Below are positions 1 through 8,240 of a DNA stretch of 64,000 nucleotides, one piece after another (the first letter of the stretch is position 1; the number at the start of each line of letters is the position of its first letter). This DNA comes from Aquihabitans sp. G128 (GTDB taxonomy: Bacteria; Actinomycetota; Acidimicrobiia; Acidimicrobiales; Iamiaceae): positions 3,472,001 through 3,536,000 of the forward strand of contig NZ_CP077604.1 of NCBI RefSeq assembly GCF_019048865.1. The letters are read 5' to 3'. The translations under genes were made by a program, and so were the position numbers. Under the pieces are notes generated by a model. It worked only from the letters and a program-made list of their open reading frames with translations, searched no databases and was not told the origin of the DNA.

Positions 1-885
1 TACGGCGCCTTCTACGCCGACTCGTCCGGTCCCGACGGAGCCATGGTCCGCACCGTCAGCGTCACGGCCGTCCCCGGCGACGCGGCCCGCCTCGCGGTGG
101 CCAAGGTGCTCTTCGCCGACGTCCACGACGTCGAGGTCGACGGCCACGTCGGCCTGACCGGGACCCTGTCGGCCGGTGGTGACGCCGGTGGCGACCTGCG
201 GGTGGTCGCCTGGTCCCCGACGCCGGGCACCCTCGTCCGGGTGACGGGCACGGCGCTCGACGAGGCCGAGCTGGTGCGGGTGGCCCGGTCCGTCCGGCCG
301 GCCGGCCGGGCCGACTTCGCCGAGCTGGAGCGCAAGACCAGCCTCGGCGACCTCGAGCCCGCCGACGGCAGCAGCGGCGGGAGCGGCGAAGGCGGCGAGG
401 TCCTGCCCGAGCTCGGTCGGGGCACCTTCGCCGACGGCAGCGAGTGGGTGCTGCGGGCCGGCGGGGTCGAGGACGGCACGCCGACCTCGACCGCCCTCTC
501 GGTCTCGCTGGCCGATGGCTCCGGCCCTGCCTCCGGGAGCGGCAGCTCCGGCAGCGGCGGCGACGCCTCGGGCCCCTTCGACGCCGAAGCCCTCCGATCG
601 GCCGAGGTGGTCGACCAGGGCGGGCGGCGGTTCGGCTCCGGCCTGGTGGGCGACGCCGTGGCGAAGGTCGAGCTGCGCCGGGCCGACGGCTCCGTGGCCG
701 GCACCGCGCAGCTGGTCGAGGGGTCGGGGGTGAAGGCCTGGGTGGCCGAGCTGACTGAGGTCCCCACCGTCGTGGTCGCCCTCGACGCCTCCGGCAAGGA
801 GCTCGGCTCCCAGCGGATCACCGCCAGCGGCGACGGCGGCTACGACTTCGAGTCCCAGGGCGCGGAGGTCCCCACCGGCAACTGA
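1..885 (+). CDS. Hypothetical protein, 5' end outside window
   Basis: The reading frame is open from the first base and ends with TGA at 883-885, so only the C-terminal part (about 294 residues) is visible. An in-frame ATG at 43 exists but the coding frame continues upstream of it, so it is probably internal. The visible protein has a soluble beta-rich N-terminal stretch, then Gly/Ser-rich low-complexity linkers (around window bases 370-400 and 530-570), then another beta-rich domain. No membrane segment, catalytic motif or known family is recognisable. It ends 3 bases before the convergent P-loop protein gene. Function unknown. Confidence 0.6.
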   Translation, partial: YGAFYADSSGPDGAMVRTVSVTAVPGDAARLAVAKVLFADVHDVEVDGHVGLTGTLSAGGDAGGDLRVVAWSPTPGTLVRVTGTALDEAELVRVARSVRPAGRADFAELERKTSLGDLEPADGSSGGSGEGGEVLPELGRGTFADGSEWVLRAGGVEDGTPTSTALSVSLADGSGPASGSGSSGSGGDASGPFDAEALRSAEVVDQGGRRFGSGLVGDAVAKVELRRADGSVAGTAQLVEGSGVKAWVAELTEVPTVVVALDASGKELGSQRITASGDGGYDFESQGAEVPTGN

Positions 886-888
886 GGG

Positions 889-1389
889 TCAGGCGCCGAG
901 GTCGGCCACGAGGAGGGCCACGACCTGGTCGAGGGGGAGGGTGGTGTCGACGACGCGGGTGGCGTGGCGGCGCATCAGCGGCTCGACCTCCTGCAGCTCG
1001 GCCAGGACCCGGGCCCGCTGGTCGGGGTCGCGGCCGTAGGGGTTGGTGGTGCGGGTGCGGAGGCGCTCGTCGATGGTGGCCGCCGGCGCGGTGAGCACCA
1101 CCACGTGGTCGAAGCGGTCGAGGAAGCGGCCCTGGTTCTCGACGGCGCCCGCCACCACCAGCGGCCCGGCCCGCTCGGCGGCCAGGAGGGCGGCCATGCG
1201 GGGCTCGTCCCAGAGCCAGTCGGGCTGCACCTCGGCGAGCGCAGCCGGGCCGTGCGGTGGCGGCCCGGCGGGCGGCACCCGCCACCCGTCCTCGTCGGTG
1301 TCGATCGCCTCGATGCCGAGCTGGCGCAGGGCGACGATGGCGCTCGACTTCCCGGTGCCCGACACCCCGGTCAGCAGCATCCGGGCCAC
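889..1389 (-). CDS. Small P-loop NTPase / kinase-like protein (AAA family ATPase)
   Basis: This 166-residue protein opens with a Walker A motif, GVSGTGKSS, at residues 8-16, followed by a DTDEDGW segment where small-molecule kinases of the shikimate/gluconate/dephospho-CoA kinase class place their substrate-binding acids. Later Arg-rich segments (RLRTRTTNPYGRD) look like a lid. The start is a GTG four bases after the TetR stop, so the two genes are probably co-transcribed and translationally linked. Proteins like this are common in Actinobacteria and usually annotated only as AAA family ATPase. The phosphoryl acceptor cannot be read from the sequence. A kinase role is inference. Confidence 0.75.
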   Translation of the reverse strand: MARMLLTGVSGTGKSSAIVALRQLGIEAIDTDEDGWRVPPAGPPPHGPAALAEVQPDWLWDEPRMAALLAAERAGPLVVAGAVENQGRFLDRFDHVVVLTAPAATIDERLRTRTTNPYGRDPDQRARVLAELQEVEPLMRRHATRVVDTTLPLDQVVALLVADLGA

Positions 1390-1393
1390 GGCG

Positions 1394-1987
1394 TCAGGTC
1401 GGCAGCGCCGCGAGGAGCCAGCGCTGGTACTCGTCGAACAGGGTGGCCAGGCGGTCGCGATCGACGTGGTCCTCCAGCTGCTGGGAGCCCACGAGGATGG
1501 CGACGCCGATGCGGGCGAGGGTGCGAGACCGTGCTGCGGGCAGGCCGAGCTCGCGGAACGACGCGCCGAGCAGGTCCTCGCGCTCCTCGTCGACGGCGCG
1601 CTGGGCCTTGGCCGCCACCGGGTCGGTGCGGGCCCACGCCCGGATGGCGGACTCGGCCTCGTGCTCGATGCCGACGGCCAGGTGCTTGAGCACGTCGATG
1701 CGGGCGAGGGGCCCGGGGACCGACGCCACCTGGGCCCGGAGCTGGTCGGCCCGCTCGCCGGCCCAGTGGTCGAGCAGGGCCGCTTGGTAGTCGGGCCCGC
1801 TGGAGAAGTGGTGGTAGAAGCTGCCCTTGGTCACCTGGAGGCGGTCGCACAGGTTGGCGATGGTGGTGGCGCCCACCCCGCCCTCGGCCAGCAGCTCGAG
1901 CCCGGCCTCGAAGTAGTCGGACCTCGTCCGTCGCTCCACGTCGCTCCCTCGCGCCGGCCGGTCGGCCTTGTGGCGCACCATACCCAT
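1394..1987 (-). CDS. TetR/AcrR family transcriptional regulator
   Basis: A 197-residue regulator with a typical N-terminal TetR helix-turn-helix (GVGATTIANLCDRLQVTKGSFYHHF, about residues 37-61; only the last part is the recognition helix and its signature) and a variable all-helical ligand domain behind it. It is divergent from the aldehyde dehydrogenase at 2047 and upstream of the P-loop gene, so it probably controls one or both. The listed ATG lies inside an imperfect palindrome (1977-1996). A later start nearer residue 17 (VERRTRSDYF) would place that palindrome in the promoter, as expected for autoregulation, so the start is uncertain. Ligand unknown. Confidence 0.9.
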   Translation of the reverse strand: MGMVRHKADRPARGSDVERRTRSDYFEAGLELLAEGGVGATTIANLCDRLQVTKGSFYHHFSSGPDYQAALLDHWAGERADQLRAQVASVPGPLARIDVLKHLAVGIEHEAESAIRAWARTDPVAAKAQRAVDEEREDLLGASFRELGLPAARSRTLARIGVAILVGSQQLEDHVDRDRLATLFDEYQRWLLAALPT

Positions 1988-1996
1988 CGGTACGGT
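1977..1996. promoter_or_regulatory. Candidate TetR operator (imperfect 20-bp palindrome)
   Basis: The stretch between the divergent TetR and aldehyde dehydrogenase genes holds an interrupted palindrome of the form ACC-TACC-N4-GGTA-GGT, with 16 of 20 positions symmetrical and a TACC/GGTA core. Position, size and symmetry fit a TetR dimer site. It overlaps the annotated TetR start codon, which would be odd unless translation begins further downstream. Confidence 0.4.
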
Positions 1997-2046
1997 CGCG
2001 GGTGGACGCCCTCGAGCACGAGGCGACCCGCCGATGGAGGAACCCC

Positions 2047-3516
2047 GTGAGCATCGACACCCCCGCCGCCCCCGAGACCGAGCTGGAGGGCGAGCCCGCC
2101 CCGGAGGGCTCGCAGGCGGCCGACGTCGCCCCCGAGGCCGACGGCCTGGCGGCCACCATCGCCGGCCTGCGCGCCACGTTCGACTCGGGTCGCACCCGCG
2201 ATCTCGCGTGGCGGCGCCGCCAGCTCCAGGGCGTGATCGACCTGCTGCAGCAGAACGAGCAGCAGCTCGTGGCGGCCATGGCCGTCGACGTGGGCAAGCC
2301 GGCGTTCGACGCCTGGCTCACCGACCTCCTGACCACGCGGGACGAGGCGGCCTACGCCCTCGAGCACCTCGACGAGTGGGCCGAGCCCACCAAGTACAAG
2401 GTGCCGGTGGTGGCCCAGCCCGGCACGGCGTGGACCCAGCCCCAGCCGCTGGGCGTGGTGCTGGTGATCGCCCCGTGGAACTACCCGGTGCAGCTGCTGC
2501 TCTCCCCGCTGGTGGGCGCGCTGGCGGCCGGCAACGCCGCCCTGCTCAAGCCGTCGGAGCTGGCGCCGGCCACCTCCGCCGCCATCGCTGCCCTGGTGCC
2601 GAAGTACCTGGACCCGGACGCCGTCGCGGTGGTCGAGGGCGGGGTCGACGTCACCACCGAGCTGCTGGCCGAGCCGTGGGACCACATCCTCTTCACCGGC
2701 AGCACCCGGGTGGGCAAGGTGGTCATGGCCGCCGCGGCCAAGCACCTCACGCCGGTCACCCTGGAGCTGGGCGGCAAGAGCCCCACCATCGTGGCGGCCG
2801 ACGCCGACCTCAAGGTGGCGGCCAAGCGGGTGGCGTGGGCCAAGTACCTCAACGCCGGCCAGACCTGCATCGCCCCGGACTACGTGCTCGTGGAGCGCTC
2901 GGTCGAGGACCGGTTCACCAAGCTGCTGGTCGACGAGCTGGGCGCGCTGCGCGACGGCGCCGAGCCGGCGTCGATCGTCAACGGCGACCACGTGGCTCGG
3001 CTCGAGGGCCTGCTCGACGGCCACGGCGGCGAGGAGCTGCTGCCCCGCCGCACCGACGCCGCCGCTCGCACCGTCGATCCCGTCGTCGTCCGCGAGCCCG
3101 ATCCCGCGTCACCGCTCATGACCGAGGAGATCTTCGGGCCGCTGCTGCCGATCCTGGCGGTCGACTCCGTCGACGACGCCATCGCCTTCGTGCAGGCCCG
3201 GCCGCGGCCGCTGGCGCTCTACCTGTTCAGCTCGTCGCGCGACACCGAGCGCCAGGTGCTCGAGCGGACCATCGCCGGCTCCGTCTGCGTGAACCACCTC
3301 GTGTACCAGTGCGCCGTGTCGTCGCTGCCCTTCGGCGGCGTGGGCCCCAGCGGCATCGGCGGGTACCACGGCAAGGCCGGCTTCGACACGTTCAGCCACC
3401 ACAAGTCGGTGCTGCGCCGCCCCACCAAGGGCGACCTGAGCCTCATGTACCCGCCGTACTCCAAGACGGTGCAGAAGGCCCTGCGCCTGCTGACCCGCTG
3501 GCCCAAGCAGGCCTGA
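2047..3516 (+). CDS. Aldehyde dehydrogenase, ALDH3-like
   Basis: NAD(P)-dependent oxidation of an aldehyde to the acid. The protein (489 residues from this start) shows the cofactor segment PWNYP, the LKPSE motif, FTGSTRVGK, the glutamate motif ELGGKSP and the catalytic cysteine in NAGQTCIAPDYVLV, which is the ALDH3 form of the signature. The C-terminal LPFGGVGPSGIGGYHGKAGF segment region is also typical of ALDH3. I prefer the GTG at 2047 because a GGAGG lies six bases upstream; an ATG at 2002 would add 15 residues and has no good ribosome site. It is divergent from a TetR gene that probably regulates it. The natural aldehyde is unknown. Confidence 0.92.
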   Translation: MSIDTPAAPETELEGEPAPEGSQAADVAPEADGLAATIAGLRATFDSGRTRDLAWRRRQLQGVIDLLQQNEQQLVAAMAVDVGKPAFDAWLTDLLTTRDEAAYALEHLDEWAEPTKYKVPVVAQPGTAWTQPQPLGVVLVIAPWNYPVQLLLSPLVGALAAGNAALLKPSELAPATSAAIAALVPKYLDPDAVAVVEGGVDVTTELLAEPWDHILFTGSTRVGKVVMAAAAKHLTPVTLELGGKSPTIVAADADLKVAAKRVAWAKYLNAGQTCIAPDYVLVERSVEDRFTKLLVDELGALRDGAEPASIVNGDHVARLEGLLDGHGGEELLPRRTDAAARTVDPVVVREPDPASPLMTEEIFGPLLPILAVDSVDDAIAFVQARPRPLALYLFSSSRDTERQVLERTIAGSVCVNHLVYQCAVSSLPFGGVGPSGIGGYHGKAGFDTFSHHKSVLRRPTKGDLSLMYPPYSKTVQKALRLLTRWPKQA

Positions 3517-3532
3517 GCGGCCGCCGCCCGGA

Positions 3533-5783
3533 TCAGCGGGTGGTGCGGCGGGTCCCCTTGGTGAAGTCCAGGGCGAGGGTGGCGCCGCCGAGCTCGGCCC
3601 GGTAGGTCCCGTCGTCGAAGTCGGCCTGGGCGAAGGGAGCGTCCCAGCGGAGGCCGTCCGGGTGGAGGTCCTGCGCCTTGCCGTCGACGGTGAGCGGCGC
3701 CAGCCCGGCGTCGGTGCCCTTCGGCGTCCACCCGAAGGTGAGCTCGCCCTGGCTCGGTGACCGATAGGTCACGGTGGCGCCGGTGCCGTCCCCGCCCGAT
3801 GGGCACGTCTCGCGGGTCGGGCAGGCGTAGCGGGACCGGACCTCCGGCTTGCTCGCGGTGATGGCCGCGACGAAGGCGTCGAAGCTGTCGTAGTCCTCGG
3901 CCTGGGCCACCTCGGTGATCCACACGTCGTCGGCGCCGCCCTTCGCCACCAGGTCGAACGGCTCGGTGAGGCCGCGGGTGAACTCGTCGGCGGCGTAGCG
4001 GCGCCACTCCGTGGGCCGGGCCGACCAGAGGGCGACGTAGCCGTCGCCCTTGCGGCCGATGGTCCACCCGTCGCGCTGCACCACCTGGTCGAAGTGCTCG
4101 GTGGGGAAGAAGGCGTGGGTCTCGTCGAGGTAGGTGAAGGCGTAGGCCCCGGTGCCGACCCCGCTCCCGCCCTCGTACTGCGGCGCGTAGATGCTGATCG
4201 AGACGTTCTCGTGCTGGGCCGAGCGGGGGATCGCGCCGTCGCCGGTCCAGTAGCCCTCGTTGGCGTTGGGATCGTCCTTGCTGGGCACGTCGTCGCGCGG
4301 GTGGGTGGTGAACACCAGGGCGTCGGGGTCGAGGGTGGCCTGCCAGACGTGGTCCTGCTCGCCGCGCTGGCCGGGCCGCCAGTCCTGCGCGGTGGAGAGC
4401 ATGACGGCGGGGGAGCGCCAGGTGTAGGTGTCGACCTGGGTGAGCAGGCCGGGGTTCACCTGCGTGGCCAGCGAGGAGGCCAGGGTGCGGATGGTCGGGT
4501 CGTCGGCGGTCTCGACGACCGAGGCGAGGTCGGCGGCCTGCTTGAAGTTGGTGGTCTCGAAGAGGTCGTAGCGCTTCACGGTGGCCGCCGAGGTCGGCGC
4601 CACCTGCCAGGGGAACTGGGCACCGAGGCCCCACCAGGCCATCAGCCCCTCCTCACCCTCGAAGGTCAGGCCGTACGGCGCCTTCACGTCGGGGTCGATG
4701 GGCGCGTGCGGGTCGAGCGGCAGGCTCGACTTCGTCCGGAACACCGTGGTGGCCTTGGACGCCGCGATCTTCCGCGCCACCTCCGGCGGGCGGTACCGCT
4801 CGGCGGTGGCGAGCAGGGTGGCGCTGTCGGCCTTGTCGTAGGGCACGGGCGTCTGGTCGAAGGCCAGCTTGGCCACCGAGAACGTGTCCTCGTCCCGGCC
4901 GTTGAGCTTGTCCTTCTGGTACGACCGGCCGTGGGTGGACCCGAAGGTGCCCTTCTGGACGTGGCCGGCCAGCTCGACGAACAGCACGTCGAGCGTCATC
5001 GACGCGAGGCGGGCGATCTCGGGGTCGTCCGCGAACTCGGCCAGCAGCAGCACGCCGACCATGTCCTCGTTCCAGTAGACGTTCGACAGCCACTCGCTGA
5101 AGCCGAAGCGGGCCCGCCACGAGAACCAGGTGCGCAACCGCTCCTCGGCGTGGGCCACGTGCTCCTTGCCGGTCATGCCGCTGTTGCCGAAGACGTCGTC
5201 GGGGAACGCCTGGCCGGCCACGTACTCGTTGGCCAGGTAGATGATCTGGTGGTTCTCGGTCCAGTAGTACTGGCTGTCGATCACGCCCTTCGGCGTGGGC
5301 TCGGTCCACCAGTACTTGAAGGCCAGGATCCGCTCCTTCACCGCCTCGGCCAGCCCGGGGTCGAGGTCGTCCCGGTCGCGCAGGTAGAGGGTGATGAGGC
5401 GGTTGACGTCGAAGTCGCCGGTGTCGGCGTAGGACTTCAGCTTGGTGAAGATGTCGGCGAAGGACGAGGCCTTGGCGGCCGAGAGGTCCGGGGTGCGGCC
5501 GGCCCGGCGATCGGCCTCGGCGTGGGCGAGCAGCGACTGCGGGTCGCCGGGGTCCAGCGGGTCGGCGGTGGCGAACGCCAGGTAGTCGTCCTGGCGGGCG
5601 CGCCACTGGTCGGCCGGGACCAGCCCCGCGACCTCCGACGCCGGCAGCTTCGGTGCTGCGCCCGTGCCGGCGGCCTTCGTCGTCGTGGTGGCGGCCGAGC
5701 CGTCGCTGCTGCTGCCCCCCCGTGCAGGCGGTGGCCCCCACGGCGAGGGCCATGGCCATCGCCACCCCGATGCTGCGTCGCAC
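3533..5783 (-). CDS. Large secreted lipoprotein of unknown function (frameshifted in this sequence)
   Basis: Translation from the GTG at 5783 gives a lipoprotein signal peptide (RRSIGVAMAMALAVGATAC, lipobox Cys at about residue 20). The frame then breaks at a run of seven C (5715-5721, G7 on the coding strand). Removing one base joins it to a 730-residue frame that begins with a Ser/Thr linker and continues as a large Trp- and Tyr-rich protein to 3533. Conserved-looking segments include a WTENHQI motif, a WSWRARFG-like segment and, late, a small Cys pair (CPTRETC). Helix-rich first half and beta-rich second half resemble the layout of polysaccharide lyases or GH toroid enzymes, but that is only an impression. 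It follows the enoyl-CoA hydratase stop by 5 bases, so the two form an operon. Confidence 0.75.
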
Positions 5784-5788
5784 GGCGA

Positions 5789-6451
5789 TCAGGCGTGGTT
5801 GCCGGTGAGGGCGTCGAGGACCGGGGCGTAGAGCTGGGCGCGGATGCCGCCCAGGTTGGGCCCGGCCTTGCCGGCAGCAGCCTGGGCGTAGGCCACGGCA
5901 TCGGCGAGCACCGAGGCCTCGTCGGCGAGCCCGTGGACGATCCCGGCCTCCAGGGCTTCGGCGCCGTCGTAGCGACGGCCGGTGACCATGGCCTCGCGGG
6001 CGGTGGCGGCCGGGACCATGGCGGGGATCAGCGCGTTCATGCCGGCGGTGAACGGCATCCCGAGGTCGACCTCCGGCAGGCACCAGTAGCCGCGGTCGGC
6101 CCGCATGAACCGCCGGTCGTGGGCGATGGCCAGCATGGCCCCGGCGGCGAAGGTGTGGCCGTTGCAGGCGGCGACGGTGACGCAGGGCAGGTGCAGGATC
6201 CGGGCGTAGAGCCGGTGCACGCGGTCGAGGTACGAGAGCATCTCGCCGGGGTTGGCGCCCAACCAGTCGAGGTCGAGCCCGTTCGAGAAGAACTTGCCGG
6301 TCCCGGTGGTCACCAGCGCCTTCGGGCCCTCGGCCTCCTCCACGGTGGCCAGGGCGTCGTTGAAGGCGTGGAGGAAGTCCGGCGACAGCCGGTTCTCCTC
6401 GGCATCCATCCGCAGCACGAAGACGTCACCGTCGCGCTCGAGCTCGATCAT
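5789..6451 (-). CDS. Enoyl-CoA hydratase/isomerase family protein
   Basis: A 220-residue crotonase-fold protein. It contains the oxyanion-hole segment FFSNGLDLDWLG and the second signature AACNGHTFAAGAMLAIAHDRRFM, as in the crotonase superfamily. It is short (hydratases usually have about 260 residues) and lacks a clear C-terminal trimerisation extension. The residue pair of classical hydratases (two Glu) is not obvious: PEVDLGMPF carries one Glu, so an isomerase-like (ECI/PECI) activity is possible. The ATG at 6451 is preceded by GGGGAGC. The lipoprotein gene follows 5 bases downstream. Likely role is fatty acid or related acyl-CoA turnover in the cytoplasm. Confidence 0.9.
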   Translation of the reverse strand: MIELERDGDVFVLRMDAEENRLSPDFLHAFNDALATVEEAEGPKALVTTGTGKFFSNGLDLDWLGANPGEMLSYLDRVHRLYARILHLPCVTVAACNGHTFAAGAMLAIAHDRRFMRADRGYWCLPEVDLGMPFTAGMNALIPAMVPAATAREAMVTGRRYDGAEALEAGIVHGLADEASVLADAVAYAQAAAGKAGPNLGGIRAQLYAPVLDALTGNHA

Positions 6452-6636
6452 CGTTCGCTCCCCAGGTCGGCTGGCGACGGCTCGCGCCCCCGCTCGGCGC
6501 CAAGGTAGCGGGTGGTCCTGTGGCGCAATCCCGACGAAGCGGACTTCTTCGCTCGCGCCCTTGCCACCTGCTGCCTTCGGTGCCTCGATGGACCCGGCGG
6601 CGGCGCCAGACGACGACGGATCTGGAGGCTCTGGCG

Positions 6637-7103
6637 ATGGAACAGCGAACGGTTCGCAGGATGGCCTGCGTCCTGGGCCTCCTGGGCTTCGGGCTCGGCG
6701 CTCTCGTGCTCCCGTTGGTGGTGATGGTCCCCGACACCTGGGGCGAGGACATCCGCGCGGCGGCGCGTGACGAGGTCCTCGCTCCTGGGGCGGGACGGTC
6801 GACGCACCACCTTGCTTCGGTGCTCGCCGACATCTGGCTGCGAGCCGGGGCCCTGGCGACGACCGTCCTCCTGGGCATCGTCCTCCTCTTGCGCCTTCGA
6901 GCGCGGGTGGGCGCGCTGCCGGTGGTGGCCGTGGCGTTGACGGGCGTCGCCTGGCCGGCACCTACGCGACCATCGCCTTCGGGCTCTCCTGGCAGTGGAC
7001 CCCGCGGCCGGGAGTCGGGGTGTTGGTGTCGGGCCTCGCAGCGGGGGTGCTCGTGGCCGGTGAGCTCTGGGGCGCTCGCCGGAGGGTGCCTGTGGACGAG
7101 TAG
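6637..7103 (+). CDS. Small four-helix membrane protein (frameshifted in this sequence)
   Basis: From the ATG at 6637, with GGAGG 9 bases upstream, the frame encodes two or three hydrophobic segments (VLGLLGFGLGALVLPLVVMV, then AGALATTVLLGIVLLL and VGALPVVAVALTGVA). It then loses its membrane character at about 6950. One base missing near 6949-6953 restores a continuation in another frame, LAGTYATIAFGLSWQW then VGVLVSGLAAGVLVAGELWG, ending at TAG 7101-7103. The corrected protein has about 155 residues with four membrane helices. No family is recognised. It lies between two minus-strand genes and ends 12 bases before the convergent winged-helix gene. Confidence 0.55.
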
Positions 7104-7115
7104 CGGGTGGTCGGT

Positions 7116-8225
7116 TCAGGAGGGCTGGTGGAGCTCGACGCGGTGGGTGGCGGCGGGGTCGGTGGTGGCGAGGAGGCGCTCGGCTTCGGCGGTGGCCTGG
7201 CGGGCGGCGGCGTCGTTCCAGGCGGTGAACGGGTGGAGGGTGATCGAGGCGGCCCTGGCGGTCCGCTCGAGCCGCCAGCGGCCGGCCACCACGCCGTCGA
7301 CCAGGACGGTCGGGTGGATGATCCCGTTGTCGGTGAAGATCCGGGCTCGGTGCTCGTCGGAGATCACCCGGGTCCGATCCGCGTGGGAGAGCAGCAGGTT
7401 GTCCCACTCGGGGACCAGGCGCACCGGCGCCTCGGTGGCCGCTGGCGGGCGGGGGGCCTCGGGGAGGTCGAACAGCTCGCGGCCCCGTTCGTCGGTGAAG
7501 GTGGCCAGCTGGGGTCGGAGGTGGGCGAGCACGGGGCCCAGGCGGGTGAGGCCGCACCACGTCTGGACGTCCATGGCGGTGGCCGGGCCGAACGCGGCCA
7601 GGTAGCGGAGCACGAAGGCGTCGAGGTCGGGCTCGGCGGTGGGCGCTCGGCCCAGCCACGCCTCGGTGGTGGTGAAGGCCGCCGGGCCCGCGGTGCGCCA
7701 CAGGCCCCGGGGCGGGGGCTGGACCGTCGGCGTGAGGAAGCGGGCGGCGTGGGCCAGGGCGGTGGGCTCGATGCCGGGCCAGCGCTCGGCCAGCAGCGCA
7801 CCCAGCGCCTGCACGGTCCGCGGCGCCTCGGCCAGGAGCGAGGCGCCTGCGGCGACGATCTCGGGCAGCTGGTCGGCCACCGCTTCGAGGCGCCGGCGGT
7901 TGGGCTGGCCGCCGATGAACCGCTCGGCCAAGGGCCGCAGGACCGGCTGCCAGGCCAGCACGTCCTCGGCGGTGTGCAGGTGGATGGTGTTGCGGAGCGT
8001 GGTGGCCCGCACCAGCGCCCGGTCGGCCAGCAGGGACGACGTCGCCTCCGGGTCGAAGCCGTCGATGCGGGCCGCCAGGCCGAGGTAGGGCGGCGCCGGG
8101 GCCTGCGACTGCAGGCCGCCCAACCGCCGGACCACGTCGACCGGGTCGTGCGCGGCGCGCTCCAGCAGCAGCTGCCGGGCCAGCAGCGCCCGGTTCAGGG
8201 CTCGGGGGGAGAGCGCCTCGACCAT
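7116..8225 (-). CDS. Winged helix DNA-binding domain protein (AlkZ/YcaQ-like, HTH_42)
   Basis: A 369-residue protein with the LSPRALNRALLARQLLLER start, the GLQSQ segment, TTLRNTIHLH and, in the second half, VLVDGVVAGRWRLER, all hallmarks of the winged-helix family that includes the DNA glycosylases AlkZ of Streptomyces and YcaQ of E. coli. AlkZ-type enzymes use a QxQ or QxD catalytic motif; here the LQSQAPAPPYLG segment holds a Q-S-Q triad at about residues 39-41. A role in unhooking crosslinked or alkylated bases is known for a few members only, so activity here is inferred. The gene sits between a P450 and a membrane protein gene on the minus strand. Confidence 0.85.
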   Translation of the reverse strand: MVEALSPRALNRALLARQLLLERAAHDPVDVVRRLGGLQSQAPAPPYLGLAARIDGFDPEATSSLLADRALVRATTLRNTIHLHTAEDVLAWQPVLRPLAERFIGGQPNRRRLEAVADQLPEIVAAGASLLAEAPRTVQALGALLAERWPGIEPTALAHAARFLTPTVQPPPRGLWRTAGPAAFTTTEAWLGRAPTAEPDLDAFVLRYLAAFGPATAMDVQTWCGLTRLGPVLAHLRPQLATFTDERGRELFDLPEAPRPPAATEAPVRLVPEWDNLLLSHADRTRVISDEHRARIFTDNGIIHPTVLVDGVVAGRWRLERTARAASITLHPFTAWNDAAARQATAEAERLLATTDPAATHRVELHQPS

Positions 8226-8240
8226 CGGGTGGGCCCCTCC

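Noticed and set aside
4094..6508. 804-residue open frame on the plus strand
   Set aside because: It is antisense to the lipoprotein and enoyl-CoA hydratase genes and has no protein-like composition.
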